Shown here piece by piece: positions 1-15,100 of a DNA stretch of 64,000 nt. A program made the translations under genes and the position numbers. The notes under the pieces were generated by a model. That model made no database searches, was not told where the DNA came from, and was given only the letters and a program-made list of their open reading frames with translations. Numbering within the stretch: the stretch's first letter is position 1; the number at the start of each line of letters is the position of its first letter. Source of the stretch: Psococerastis gibbosa (lineage: Eukaryota > Arthropoda > Insecta > Psocodea > Psocidae); contig OZ020485.1 of NCBI GenBank assembly GCA_963971405.1, positions 28,043,921-28,107,920 of the forward strand, in the 5' to 3' direction.

Positions 1-178
1 AAAACTAGTTATTGACTGGTTGACCCAGGCTGAGGCATACGCCATAGAGAGACACATCGACAGCAAGCAAGCTATAGAGACACAAAAAATATTTTTCCAA
101 AAGGTTGACGAAACTGCCATGACTGAGTTACTCGCCGCTGCACAAGACTTACAGAATGCTCTGCCTCCAGAATATCAG
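1..178 (+). CDS. Msp300: Msp300 exon 1 (5' part outside or at window edge)
   Basis: Open from base 2 in frame KLVIDWLTQAEAYAIERHID, a spectrin helix with the usual Trp. It ends AATATCAG|GTGGGT in phase 0. Whether the exon begins at the CTAG near base 8 or further left cannot be decided. Confidence 0.8.
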
Positions 179-3100
179 GTGGGTCATTACTTTTTTTCTT
201 CTTTAAACACCAACTGCATTTATTTCATTAATTTTCCTTTTCTAATGGGATTGGCTTATTTTATTTAAAACAGGTAGCTATTAACAAATCTATGGAGTCA
301 ATTGAAAAAAGATGGCGGGAGATGCTCAGATTCGCCCCATTACATTTGCTAAGGCTTCAGTTCCGTCTTGAAGAAACCACGTTCCATGCTTACTTGATTG
401 ATTTGGAGAAGGAGCTAAGTTCTGCTGTTGACAGTGTGAATGAACGTAGTAGAGGTCTTCAAGTTTTGCAAGAAAGTAAGGCGCTCAAAGGTTAGTAAAG
501 GAAAAAACCAATATGCCACCGAAGCGAAATGTAACGCATGCACTTATAAATACTTGGTATCTTCTAGTAGTAATTGGCCATTCTATCGTTCCTACTAGTC
601 CTCACCATCACTTTTAAGTTTTGGTTTTGCCGTAAAAATCATGCACCCAACCTCATAATACGATTTATGTGCAGCATTGCTATGAAAAATTTTCTTTAAA
701 AATAATTCAATGCTTCGGAAGGCATGTTAAGGCAGGCTGTCCCGGCTGAACGTAAGAGAGGGCTGTATATCACCAACTCCGCTAGGTTGGTTTAATATTA
801 CAACAGAAAGTCTTTCATTTATATAGTATGATCATCAACCACATTTATGAATTCCGTTACAAAAAAATTATGTTACCCACTTAAAAAGTAAATTCGTGTC
901 GGGGTGGTACTACCCGTGGTACAGGAGTTTTCAGGTTGCATCAACAGCCTCCTGTTTAACCTATCGACAGTCAGGGAAGACTGCCGGGACCGCCGGCTTT
1001 ACATGCCCTCCGAAGCATGGTAGTCAGAAGATAAATAATTGTACCACTGAAAATTTTGGCATTCGGGTGGGACTCGAACCAGTCACCTTCTGGATGATAG
1101 TCTGAGTCGTTACCTCTACGCCATTCTGACTACAAACTACCCACTTTATTTCCTTACTGATACGTTAAATATGTTTCTCATTTAGGTGCCGAAAACAGTC
1201 TTAGCCAATTGGGTGCTATAGCCTCTGCCTACAGTCAGGAGAGGCCTGACGATAATGCGCTACGGGAAGCCCATGCTTTAGCTATCAATCAATGGGAGAA
1301 TGTGCTCTCGAAAGTCTCTCGAGTTAAGGTAAGACTTCAAGCTCACTATCAACAACATCAAAATATACATTTATTACTGTATATGTATTGTATACAATAT
1401 ACTGTATATGTGCTGTATACATTTTTCCATATTGGGAGTAATGAGATGCGTTGTGTATTTCTAGTTGAGCTCATTCTCTCAAATATACGATGGGAAAAAG
1501 TAGAAAACTTTCAATACACGTTCATTCGTTCATTCGTTCATTCTATTTTTTATTTTACGGTGCCCATCTGTTAAATTTTAGTCAGTGACTGAATAAAGTA
1601 ATCTTAATGCTTTTAGACGCAATTAGAACAAGTGCCTGCCCAGTGGTCCCGTTACCGCCAACAATTTCAAGAAATGGAGCGGTGGATGGACGGGGTGGAT
1701 CTGAACATTAAGAACATTCTCAGTCAAGTGGCGACCATTGAACAATTTGAACATGAGCGTGCTATATTCCAGGTTAGGTTATGTTATTGCTTCTTATTAG
1801 TGTGTTGTCAGGACATTGTCACATTAGGGCTCAGGTCAGCTCATTAGGGGACAGGTATTGTCATCCGCCATTTTGTATCCATTATAAGTCTGGTGATAAG
1901 CCAAGCATTGGGTGTTTACCTCAAAGAACTTCTAATATAATATTTTTTTTACCTATTTATTTTTAGAAATTTATGGTTGTTTATTTATTATTATTTAAAA
2001 AACGTTTTACCAATTAGGGAAGTGTTTAATAAAAAAATACTAAAACGGGTTTTTGTTTTTTTTAATCTTTTACTATTCTTACAATACTTACCATATAGGA
2101 AATATAGGATACAAAATGGCGGATGACAATACCCGGGTATATAGTGCCTTACAGGACATGAGGAGTAGTGGTACGGACTCTGACTTTCACCCGCAAGGTT
2201 GTTGGTTGGACACATGCTCCATTCTCCGGCAATGCTTCGAAGGGCGTGTCCTGGGCTTTCCTGGTTGAGTGGAAAAAGGGCTTTATAGCCCTAACTCCGC
2301 TAGGTTGGCTTAGTAATAAAACACAAAGTCATAATTTATTTATTTATTTATTTATTAGTGGATTGGAAATGACAGGAATGTTTTAATTACTTACGGAATT
2401 AATTAACACTTCCCGTTGAATTATACACTTTTCCAATTGTAAGCTGCCTACGAGCATGCGCCCTGCAGAATAAGCAATATTGTGATTATGTTTTTTTGAG
2501 GAAAGAACTCCATCCATGATGATCGTTTATGAACTTTGATATGTTATTTTCATGATATACATAGACAATATACATGTATTTTTTATTTTGTAGCGCATGA
2601 TCATTAATTTGTACTTGGTACGTGAGTTTTTCTAGACGATCAATTGTATTAATTTGAGCTTTACCTTCCCGTTTAGTGTATGTTGTTCTGTTGTAACTTT
2701 AAGCTGTTGATTTGTAAAATCCGTCTAGACTATGCAGCTATTGAAATTCACATTCTTAAAAACAGGAAGCTCACTCTAAGCAATGTCTTCATTTTGCTAG
2801 TAGCTAGTAGCTAGTGCTATGAGAAACAGTAGCTTTATTTTCTTGTGTAGCGTTGAATTTTGACGGAAGTACCGTATTATATATAAAGTTTTGACCCTAT
2901 TCACCCACCCGACCCTATTCACCCGTTTCTACGGTACCAAAATGAGATGTAGCTTAACAATATTTTAATTTATTACTTTCCTATTTATACGTTGGTATAA
3001 GGTAAGCTTTGTGATGATTGAAATTTTCGATTCCGTGGATGTGCACGTTTTTAGGTTTTTCTTTGGAACTTACTTACAACCGAAATTTAACCCTAAGACA

Positions 3101-6100
3101 ATTGAACTTCTCATATTATCAATCTCGGTACCTGCACTAATTGATAAATAGGAAAGCATGTACGGGTTCACTCGTTTTCCTCTATATCTATTGGCCATAA
3201 CTTGTGTCTACGTATGTTTTCAAGAACGTCTGCCGGGAGGTTGAAAGTAAACGAGAGGCAATAAAATGGCTTGTACAAACCCTGGACGGGTTGATATCGC
3301 GTAGAAGCGATCAAGAGGCGGAGTCCGAGCAGGGGAAATTGGAGGGGCTTATTGCTCGGTACAAGGCCCTCATACCCACCATTGAGATGACCGTCACTCA
3401 AACGGAACTCCTCTCCAAATGTTATGTCTACCGCAAGGAGACTAAAGAAGTATGCACTCTTTTAAAACGGTAAGTGCTTGGCTGTTCTAAAATACTTACA
3501 AATTTGTAGAAAACTGCCCATTTTTATTGTCCTACATCAAACCTGTAATAAAGAATGAATAATTAGTCATTTCGCAAGGCTACTTCTAAATATGTTTCGC
3601 CGCCTATGGCTAACTTGTACCATGTTCCGATCTCATCCGCTCAAATTCATTTTTTTCGCGGAGATGATCTTTACTCAAGAACACATTCATTGAATATTCA
3701 AAACTGGCTAAATCTGTCAGAGTCTGTGCAAGCGTACCGTTTGACGATTACTAGTATGCCAACAGCCAATGGTTTTCTGCAGACAGATGTAAACAAAAAT
3801 TCTGGGCATAGTGAATAATGGACAGTTTGCACCTCGAGAAGGGGTTATGGGTATGAGGCAACTCCATGGTACTTACTTACTTAACGTGTCCAGGCAGAAC
3901 ACGTTCGCGTTATTCCACCTGGTGGAGAAGGCATTGGCCGTCGGAACATAGAGGCCCGACGAGGAGGCTGCCTTCGTATCCCGTAACTCCATGGTTCGTT
4001 TATATTGTTGAATATCGCACATAATATATCTAAATTGTAATGTCGTAAACTCATAAACATCTGGTTGACTTTGTAGAGTCGGCGAAACTGCTGAAGCGAC
4101 TCCTCATCCTGAGACGTTGAGTGCTGTTGCGCAAATGATAGCCCAACAGGAGGCTGCCGTAACGCAACTGGACTCACAGCGGCCCAATATAGTGTCTATG
4201 CTTCAACGAGGCAAGGATTTGTCCCGCGACCCCCACGCACCACAGTTTGTAAATGAAAATGTATCCAGTCTCGAAGATCACTGGAATTCCGCATACAATA
4301 TGACTCTCGAGAAACTTAGCAAATTAAAAGGTGCGTGTGATTTTGTTTTAATTAAATGCCTTATGGATTTTTTTTAGGTTATTTATCTCAATGAGTTTGA
4401 CTAATTTGAATTTATTGTGCGGATTCTGTATTTTAGATGGTACATCTTTTAAAAATTTCACATCACATTAACTAGGAAATTTTAATTAGTCAATTTTATC
4501 TTTATTTCAGCTACTCAAAAGGTATGGCAGAAATACAAAGATCAGAAATCTGAGATTTTGGAACTACTAGAAAGGGCTGATCGTGAGTTGAAAAAAGTCA
4601 GCGCGAAGACGTCTCGACCAAAGGATATTGCAGCTGAATTAAAAGATAAGCAGGAACTGAGTCGTGCTTTAAGACTGGCGACAGAAGAGTTGCTGCGTAG
4701 ATTACGAGATCTTTGTACCTCTTTAGTTGCAGCAACAGCCCCTGAACAGAAGCCATTACTGCAGAAAGAGGTACCAATGGCATTTTTATTTAAATTCTTT
4801 GCCATTTCCGTGCGTAACTGCGTATAAAACTGTTAAACTGACAAAATTGTACTGTATGTTCACACCATGTTATACTATACAGGGTGTTCCAGACCACCCG
4901 GACACCCCCTCTATCTCGGTTATTATGAGGAATTTGAAATGCGGTAAAAAGTTCGATAACAAGGTAGGGGTTGAACTACCTTATGGTGGAATCAAATGTT
5001 TTCTCGGGGGTCCAAAAGGGGGTTTCAGGGGGGTCATTGGTGGTATCTCGGAATTTTCAATTGCAAAGGTATAACGTGTTGCATATCAAATGAAAGCCCT
5101 TTAAAAGGGCTTTCATTTGATGTAACAATTATGTGCCTGGCTTGAAAGGTTTAGGCACAATTAATTCTAACATGTCAAAAAATTTATTATTTCAATGCTG
5201 TTCTTTTCGAATACATTCTCACTTCCTGTGCTTTAAATAAACATGTTTGAATACAGTGAACTTACTTTCGCCAAACACCTTCAGGTACAGGTACGATCAG
5301 CACAAGCTACAATTTTATTCAGTTTCTGACCAACCCCTATATCTCGGTTATTATAAGGAATTTTGGAAAGCGGCAAAATTTACGATAACAAAGTCAAGAT
5401 TAGTCAAGATTGAACTACCTTATGGTGGAATCAAATGTTTTTTCGGGGAGTCCGAAAGGGGAGTTTCAGGGGGGTCTGAGATGGTTTCTCGGAATTTTCA
5501 AATATAAAGGTATACCGTGTTACACATCAAATGAAGGCCCTTTTGAAGAGCTTTCATTTGATGTGTAACACAGCATACCTTTACATTTGAAAATTCTGAG
5601 AAACCACCTATGACCCCCCTGAAACTACCCTTTCGGACCCCCCGAAAAAATATTTGATTCAACCATAAGGTAGTTCGACCCCTACCTTGTTATCGAACTT
5701 TTTACCGCATTTCAAAATTCCTAAAAATAACGGATTTATAGGGGGTGTCCGGGTGGTCTGGAACACCAACAATTTTGTTATTGTTGCATCAAAGGAAAGC
5801 TCTCCAAAAGGGCTTTCATTTGATGTGTAACTCGGTATACTTTTAAATTTGAAAATTCGGAGAATCCATCTATGACCCCCCTGAAACTCCCCTTTCGGAC
5901 TCCCCGTAAAAACATTTGATTCCACCCTAAGGTAGTTCGACCCCTACTTTGTTATCGAACTTTTTACCGTATTTCAAAATTCCTAAAAATAACGGATTTG
6001 TAGGGGGTGTCCGGGTGGTCTGGAACACAAACAATTTTGTAATTGTTACATCAAATGAAAGCTCATCAAAAGGGCTTTCAGTTGATGTATAATACGGTAT

Positions 6101-9100
6101 AGCTTTACATTTGAAAATTCCGAGAAACCATCTATGACCCCTTGAAAGTCCCCTTTCGGACTCCCCGAAAAAACATTTGATTCCACCATAAGGTAGTTCG
6201 ACCCTTACTTTGTTATCGAGTTTTTTTACCGGATTTCAAAGTTCTTTATAATAACTGAGATATTTTATAGGGGTTGGTCTGAAACTGAATAAAATTGTAG
6301 CTTGTGCTGATCGGATCTGTACCTGAAAGTGTTTGGTGAAATTAAGTTCACTGTACTCAAACATGTTTTATTTAAAGCACAGAAAGTGAGAATCTATTCG
6401 AAAAGAATAGCATTGAAATAATAAATTTTTTGACATGTTAGAATTAATTGTGCCTGAACCTTTCAAGCCAGGCACATAAGTGTTACATCAAATGAAAGCT
6501 CTTCAAAAGGGCTTTCAGTTGATGTGTAACACGTTATACCTTTGCAATTGAAAATTCCGAGATACCACCAATGACCCCCCTGAAACCCCCTTTTGGACCC
6601 CCGAGAAAACATTTGATTCCACCATAAGGTAGTTCAACCCCTACTTTGTTATCGAGTTTTTTACCGCATTTCAAATTTCTTCATAATAACCGAGATATAG
6701 GGGGTGTCCGTGTGGTCTGGAAACACCCTGTATATAAGGGTTTACGTTTAAGAAATTCCTAAAATTGAACTACAAGTATTTCAATATGCTTTACGAAATC
6801 TTAGTATAACATTGATATACATATTCATTTTCAAGTGAAAGATGAATACCCATGGATGTATCAATTATGAATTAAAAAAAATATTAAATCTACAAATTAC
6901 AGTTCGATACGTACTTATTAACTGTTGGTAATGAGGTATTTGGTGTTTGGTATTCCCGGGATGGGTCCCTCTCAATGGAAAGTAAGGATTAATTTTCCGG
7001 GACTTTTCAACATAGCGATGATTCGTTTCCAGTTTTGACAGGGTTGTTGAAGAGTTAATACACAGCGTCCTTTTTGGCTTATCGGGTCTGGTTACACTAC
7101 ATTGTAGTATTATATGGTAGATATAACACTGACATTAAATTAACTTTGGTTGAAGAGGTAACCTCCTCGTTATAACCGAAATTAGAGGACATGGAAAAAA
7201 ACTGGGCTTGGCGGGATTCGAACCCACGATCTACGCCTAACTGGGGCGTCGTCTTAACCTCTTGTGGTCTAGCGGTTAAGACGACGCCCCGGTTAGGAGT
7301 TGATCGTGGGTTCGAATCCCGCCAAGCCCAGTTTTTCTCCATATCCTCTAATTTTGGTCTGGTTACACTGTCCATATCTTTCATCTTCTCGATCAACTTA
7401 TTTCTATGCCCGGAGATTCCAGTAGTAAATATTTTTCCAGGTCACTGAAGTAGAGCGTCGACTTGAAACAACATTAGAAACTGTTCAAGAACGCGTTGTT
7501 TTCTTAGAACTTCTGAGTGGGCGTTGGTCTCGCTTCAACTCTGACTTGTCTGAGCTGCGCGACTGGACCCGTCAGACTGCCCCCCAGCAAATTCGAGCCC
7601 TTCAGAGCACTGAGCTAGGGCCTCCTGAGAGATTAGCTCAAGCCCAAGCATTGCAAACTGCATTGGTGGAAAAAGCTGAAGTGCTACGCGTCTTACATGA
7701 TCAAGCTCAGGAGGTCATCCATGGTAAGTATACAATAGCACAGCATAGCTACAATATTAAAGTAGCTTTTCACTGCCAGGGCAAATATTTGGCTGTGGAC
7801 TATTACAACGAATGGGCCATTTATTTCCAGACGATGAAGCTAGTCCGGACGCACAGCAACTGCGCATGGAAATACTGGCAATGCAGGAGTCACTGAGGTC
7901 CTTGGAGTTCTCCACACAACAGGCACAGAAAGCCGTTCAGAGCAGCGCTGCTGTGATGGAACGCCATAAACTTGCCAAGGGAAAACTAAAACCTTTGTTA
8001 GAGAAGGCTCAGACTGTCACCACTTCCGGCATGTCCAAACCAATTAGCTTAGAAGAAGCAGAAGCTCAACTTCAACAGGCTCTTCTATTCCAGAAAGAGT
8101 GTGCCACATGCCATGGCTTAATAGAAGGTGCGTCTACGTTATCCGAACTCATTATTTACTGCTATTATATTGGTTAACTTCATTATTCGGAGTCGGTTAT
8201 TTTGCCTACTGAGTCGCCCAGATTCGGTGGATTTGGTACAAAAAATTCTCAGTACCAACAAGTAGATACAAATCTACGAAATACTAATAACTTTAGTTAA
8301 AGAAGCCGCTCCTGATAGGACTAGCGTCATACAGGTACAGCCATACAGTATATGACAACCCACCAATTATATATAATTTATAATATTTTTTCTTGAAAGA
8401 GGGGATGTTCCAAAAAACATTTTTCGTTATTGTAACTGGAATTTAATTTTCGTTCTAAATCGCAAAACGTATTTATCCTCAAATTATGAAAGATATGAGT
8501 ATCTAAAAAGACGGATAGAGCATAGTGTTTTTTCTGCATCTGGCAGGTCAATTCAAATTATACAGGTATCTGAACCTGAACTTTTATAAATTTATAAACT
8601 GGGCTGAGTTTTATCGTTGATTCAGTACCAAGTTTATAAAATAATTCTTGTCTCGATGAATTCCAGAAATGTTGTATATGTCAGATGAACTACCACCCAG
8701 TGTGGCTGAGGAAACCCAACTTATGCGAGCCAAATACCAGTCAGTCCAATCAAACGCGGACATGCAAGTAGAGCGTCTTCAGAAGCTCATTGCTGCCTGG
8801 AACCAATTCATGCCGCCATTAGAAGCCCTTGAATTATGGTCTGACCAAATGGAAAAGTCATTGTCTCGTAGCGCTGAAGACTTGGCGTCTCCTCAAGTTG
8901 CAAAGTTGGAAAACGGTCTTGAAAAACTTAAAGTGAGTAATTAAACTATAATTCTATGATGGAAATTAAATAGTAAATAAAATAGATAATTTGTTCCTGG
9001 TGTATTGCTATATTAATTTATGATCTGTATCGTAAAATAAAGATTAAAATGATTTTATGTTTTAGTTACTGAATCATGAAGTTTCTTGTAAGCAGACTGA

Positions 9101-12100
9101 ACTAGCAGTTCTTGTTGGACAGTGCGATGCTCTTTGCCACGGTCTAGCTTTAGAAGGAGGTGTCGCTATAAAGAATAGGGTGCAAGCTCTGAGGTCGAAG
9201 ATTGTCAACCTCGCTGACTTAGGGCGACAGCAGGCAAACGCTGTGTCTGACGTCATATTGGAAAGGTACCTTAGTTTTGACCTGGAATGGAATTGTCTGA
9301 TCAGTGTGTCAATTGGTTCTAGTTGGACCTAATTGGTTATTATCTCTGTTTCAGGCAAGAATTTTTTGCAAAAATAGATAATTTCTCGGGTTGGCTAAAT
9401 GATCTCGATTCAAGGTGCTTAAATGTGCGGACAGTTCCACTCAATTTAGTAGACTCATCTCTGCAGGAAGTGCACTCTCTAATGCAGGACCATTGTGAAA
9501 AACAAGCACTTTGCAATAAGATTTACGAGGAACTTAAAATTTTGGCAGAGCGGGCCACACCTGTGGACGCTGCTGAGCTGGAGCAGTCTCACACTCAGCT
9601 AGTCACCAAGTATCAGGTTAGTTACATTATTCTTGTTCCTAAACCGTTTTTACGGATTAACAATGACTTCACCTTGTATTTTTTATTTATCAAAATTTAT
9701 TCGGCTTAGATATTTACCCTAAACTGTCTTCATATATTTTTTCCAGGAAATACGAAAAGGACTGCAAGCAAAACGAAAAGTATTAGAACAGATCTCTGAG
9801 TTTGTTGGAATTTATACTGATATACATAATCAAATCGAGCATACGAGTTATCAGACGCAAGAGTCATCAAATGATGCTCAACAACTTCAAGTAATTGCTA
9901 CTGATGTCGAACAAATCAGAGGAAAAATAAAGAATTGGAAAGCTCCTGCTAACGAAATTGACAAAATCTGTTTGGAAACAGGAATTGTTCTTACTCAGAG
10001 TAATGGCAAATCCACGTCTGCTCGAGAACTGCTATCAACACTGGAAGAGAAAATTAATGAAGTAGCGCAAAAAGTTGAAAAAATCGAGGAGGACATACAG
10101 GCCGTCCAAGCAAAGTGGTCAGATTTTAGTAAAACATTGGGAGATGTTGAAAATAGTCTGCTGAAAGTGCAAAACTCAATTTCGACGACGTTGGACGGAA
10201 TACTCAAAACGGAGAATGTACTACCAGCTCTTAATGACGTTCAGCGCTTGGCTGAAGAATTGGAAGGTCTTGTTTCATTGAGAGAGCAAGTTCATAAAGA
10301 AGGTTCTGCTTTGATTCGTGATGATCAATCAAAAATTAAATCTGTGCAAGATAGTTTGAGGTCCCTTGATACCAATTGGGAACGTACGGTAGAATTGTTG
10401 AATACTAAGTCCAAGCGATTAAACGAACTCTCTTGTAATTTGGAAACCATTGGCAATGCGAAAAGACAGCTGTCTAGTATTTTCAGTGATGTTTCCTCTG
10501 CGCTTAAAGTTCCAAAATCGTCAGTATTAGATTCGGTTCAAAATAAAGATGAACTTACCGCTCATAGGAAAGGCCTAGAAACATTAAAATCAGCGAAATC
10601 ACTTTTGGATTCAATTTCTAATAGAATTCCAATTGTTAAGAAGCTTACAGAAGACCTTAGAAACTTCAATTCAGAAGATCTCGATGACATTTTAAGCGAT
10701 CTAAAGACGCAATATCATGAAGATTGTCAAGCAATACAAAAAAGAATTCAAAAACTCGAAGCCCAAAAAATTCTATGGGAACAGATTGACGAAACCAAGG
10801 CTGAAGTTTTTAATTGGTTAAGAGAAACAGGAGAGGGACTTCAAGTAGCTAAATGCGATCCAGAGTTAGCTCAAATTAAATCTGTGAAGTATAAAGACGA
10901 TCTCTCAACTTACTGGAATATGAAAATGAGCATTGAATCAAAAGCTAATCAGTTAATCAAAGCAAACGAAGGGAAATCACCAGAAAACTTAAAAGCGTTG
11001 GTCAAGGTATTGGAGGATGAATTTACTGTTTTGAAAGAAGCTGCTGATGACTTGGATGAGCTTGCGACGTCTTTCAATGATCAGGAGCATACTGTGAGGG
11101 CGGAAATCAAGAAAGCCGGTGAACTTATTTCGCACATTCGTGAATCTGTCGTCGCTTGTGATGACCTTACAGGAGACAATAGTAAAATATTAGAACGACT
11201 GCACAAAGTCCAAGCCCACAAAGAAGACTTGGTTGGTTTTAGTGAAATTCTCGCCCAAGTCAATCAAACACTACACGAAATGAAATCCAACTACCCATCT
11301 TTTGGTGAATCAGTATTGGCAAAAGAACTGGCCGGATTAGAAAAAAGGTACGAAGTTGTTGTGTCTCATGCTGATAAAGTTGAAGCAAACTTGTTAGCAT
11401 TTTTAAGGAAAGTATATGACGAAAAATTTGGTTCTTTTCAACGCCTTCTCTTGAACCTGAATGAAAAAATAGAATGGTGTTTGCCTGAACCAAATAGTGA
11501 CCAATATAATCTTGGCCTAAAAATTTCATCTCTGTCTGACGTGGAGAATAAAATTGATGAGTGCGATAATAAAAAACCCGACCTGGAAGAAAGCCTGAGA
11601 ATTTTAGCTCAAGTTGAGAACCCGGAGAAAATCAACCAATTGACTTATGAAAAGGAAAAGGTATTTAATGACTTAGAAGTCTTGAAAGAGAGGTGCCAAA
11701 ATATTGGACAGAACTTAAAGAAAGGAGCTGCTCTTTGGCAAAGATACGAAGAGCTATCGGAAACAGTAACAACTTGGCTGAAAGACGGAGAAGCGAAAGT
11801 TCGTGCTGAGGGTAGCACTCAAATTGACGTAACCGCTATACCTGCAAAATCAGATGAGTTGACAGTGTTCTTGCATGAATTCAAGACTCACGAATCTGAG
11901 CTTGCTACACTTAAAGCTCTTTGTGATGATCTAGTGAAAGAATGCCCTGAATCACGTGCTGGTCAACATAGTGGGCAGCTGAACCAGAGATACTTGGCTG
12001 TCGTTAAATTCATTACAAATTATTTAGAACGTCTCGCCACTCTTGAATCAAATAAAAAATTATACAATAAATCAGTTGGAGATGCACGCCAATGGGTTGA

Positions 12101-15100
12101 AGAAACTCAAAACAAGCTTAAAAACATTGATGCAAGCTTGCGGAATTCCACCAAAAATTTAGGAGCTTTTCAAAAGCAAGTTTCCGATCTGAAGGAATTG
12201 GAGAAAAGTCGGGATACTGGTATGCAGTTGTTAAATATTGGCATTGAGAAAGGAGAAGCTCTGTTTTCAGGCGTTGTACCAGAAAATCGTGAAACTATCC
12301 GTGGTGAGCTGCGCGTTCTCCGGAATGCGTCAGAATCGATGTTAGATACATTTAATACAATCAACAAGCGTATTGAAACTATAATGCTTCAGCGTTCCTC
12401 CTTTGATGATAATTACTCCCAGATTGAAAAATGGCTAGAAGATGCGAAGACTAAATTGGGACCGACACAAAAGTTGCATGCTACTTTTCAAGAAAAGAAA
12501 CTTGCTCTCCAGAACTATCGAAGCCTCCATCAAGACATTGCGTCTCATAAAACTATTATTAGCCAGTTACAAGAGAAAATAGCTCAACTCTCCGATGAAG
12601 ACTCCAACAATAAAATTGACGAGTTACTTGGAGGGTATCAGACTCTTCTTAATGTTGCAGAACAGCGAATGCAACAATCGGAAAGTCACGTGCATTCCCA
12701 CGAAAAGTTCTTACAAAGCCTGGAGAAAGCCCACGATTGGCTTGACACATTAAAAGGGGAAGTGACACCTATTTTGGCATCAATAGGAACTGGAAGTGAA
12801 AAAGATGGAGCTGACATTAAATTAGAAACCCTAGAAAATGTACTAAGACAGAAACCTGATGGGGATGAACTTTTAGCAGCTTGCAAAGCTTGCCTTCACC
12901 CTGCTCTAGAAGGGACAGAAATTTCAGGACAGAGTGCATTGCTTCGAGAGTACGAAGACCATAAATTGGCATGGGAGACGTTCTTAACCAATTGTAACGA
13001 TGCTCAAACTAGTTTACGATCTATCTGTTGTAAATTTACTGAGCTGGACGATAAAGTTGAAGATCTTATCACGTGGGTGAAAGCTCAGGAGTTACAGGTG
13101 AGGGATCAGAGCTTGAAGAGCACGGCTGCGACTAAAGAGCAGCATTTGGTTAAGCTGCGCGGTTTCGAATCAGAACTTTTGGCTAAAAGTGACGACTTCA
13201 ATAGTGTTTTGGAACAAGGACGTGAAGTTGAAAGGGATAGTGATGTGGGTGTAAAAATATCAAAGCTTCTCCCAAGATTTCAGGCACTGAAAACTTCAGT
13301 TCGTGAAAATATATCTCGATATGATGGGTTTGTGCGCGAACACCAAGCTTTTGATGAAAATTACATTGCGCTCGATGTGTGGGTTACTAACTTAGAAACA
13401 GACCTTAAAAATCACAGTGAAATTGTTGGAGATCTACAAGTGTTGCAAGACAGGCAGAAAAAAGTTCGAGGGATGAGTGATATTCGGGCCAAAGAAACTG
13501 CTCGGTTTGACCAACTCTTGGATGCTGGAGAAAAATTGTATGTCCATACGTCACCTGATGGACGAGAAATTATCCGTCAACAATTAAGAGCTTTACGAAG
13601 TCGATGGGATGGAGTAGGAGAAGATATTCAAGCCACATTATCGCAGCTTGATTCGTGTCTTGTGCAATTTTCGGACTTCACGTTGCAGCAGGAACAGCTG
13701 ACATGTTGGTTAAAAGATGTGGAGAGAGCGATGCAGAGACACACCGAATTACGAAGTGGACTTCCAGAGAAGAGAGCGCAGCTGCAAAATCACCGAATCA
13801 TGCACCAAGAAATCGCGGCTCATCAGAGTCTCGTTGAAGGTGTTTGTGACAAAGCGCAACGCCTTGTAGAGCAGACTCAAGACACTTCTCTTAACATTTA
13901 CCTAGCTTCCATTAAACAACTCTTCCACGACATAGTTGTTAAATCTCAAGTGTTGTTGGACAATCTTCATTCTAATGTAGAGCAAGAGAATATCCACGTG
14001 AGCAATTGCACTGCTTTCACAGACTGGCTGAATTCTCAGAGACAGCAATTGCAAGACTGTGACAATGTGACTGGAGAAAAGGCAGACGTTTCTCGGCATC
14101 TGCTAGCAGTACAGGAGCTTCGTGGACGTCTTGACGAAGGGAAAAATAAGCTGGACGTAGCAAAAGCATCCTGCGCTGTGATTAGCAAGGCAACAGCTCC
14201 TAAAGGTGTGCAGCTAGCTGAAAAGCAGATGATTGACCTTTCGGAGAAGCTGAGTTCATATGAAAATGATATTGGTAAGTTCTCACACTAGCCTATTATT
14301 GAATTACAATAGTTAGCCTCTTTCGCTGGGAGATTTGCAACTTATAACAAGCAATTTGTGTTGTTGTTCCGAAAAACTTTACCACAATTATTTTGGAGTT
14401 GTGCCTTTTTGAAAGCAACTCGTTTGTAGTAATAGAGAGTAGCATTGGATATGTTCATTTTTGATCGGATCATATTGAAGGATTCGTTAAGTGATGGATT
14501 TGTTCCGTCTTGACGGGAATATAAGATATTAACCCTGCAGAAGACTGGGTTAATTTTTTGTTTGTTTTTGTTTTGATTAGCAATCCTGATTCAATTCATC
14601 TTCAAGATGGAAAATCCATGATAAAGTCAAATTTTAATTTTTATGGATTTGTGACATTTTGAAAGTCTGCTCCTCATTTGTTCTATAGGGTAAATTGCCT
14701 AAAAAAAATCCCTTGCTCTACAGATAATATTGAAGAGAAGCTTAACAACGCGTTGAAAGACTGGAACGAATTCGAAAGCAGACTGGAAGCCCAGACCAAA
14801 TGGTTTCGGTCGATGGAAGCCATCTTCCGCGAGCAAAAACTTCTTGGCAGTCTACGCGAAAAGGACTTACAGCTTAAGAACTACCAAAAGCAGAGAGAGC
14901 TTATTTCGGAAAAAGAAAAGGAAATAGACGAATTCGTTGACAAATCGCACGCTCTGCTTAGCTACAGTGGAGCGGAAAGAATAAACCCACTTATTTCTCA
15001 GATCAGCAACAGGTAATTTGCAACATGACCTTTCAACCGGCCGCCATACCAAGTTGAATCCTGCGGACCAGAGCAGGTTCAAAGCTGCAGATAACTTGGT

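Noticed and set aside
1380..1430. Possible hairpin RNA at the GTATACA-rich palindromic stretch
   Set aside because: Low-complexity (TATAC)n-type sequence; no evidence of a processed RNA.
5247..5925. Several 86-115 residue frames in the fold-back array
   Set aside because: Repeat units read in different frames and strands; no recognisable protein.
7264..7331. Functional tRNA gene
   Set aside because: A and B boxes are good, but the 5' acceptor strand is missing and the sequence is half of a palindrome.
11260..11529. Antisense frames opposite the giant exon (also 9995-10207, 12686-12886, 13902-14099)
   Set aside because: Shadows of the plus-strand coding sequence; no motifs.
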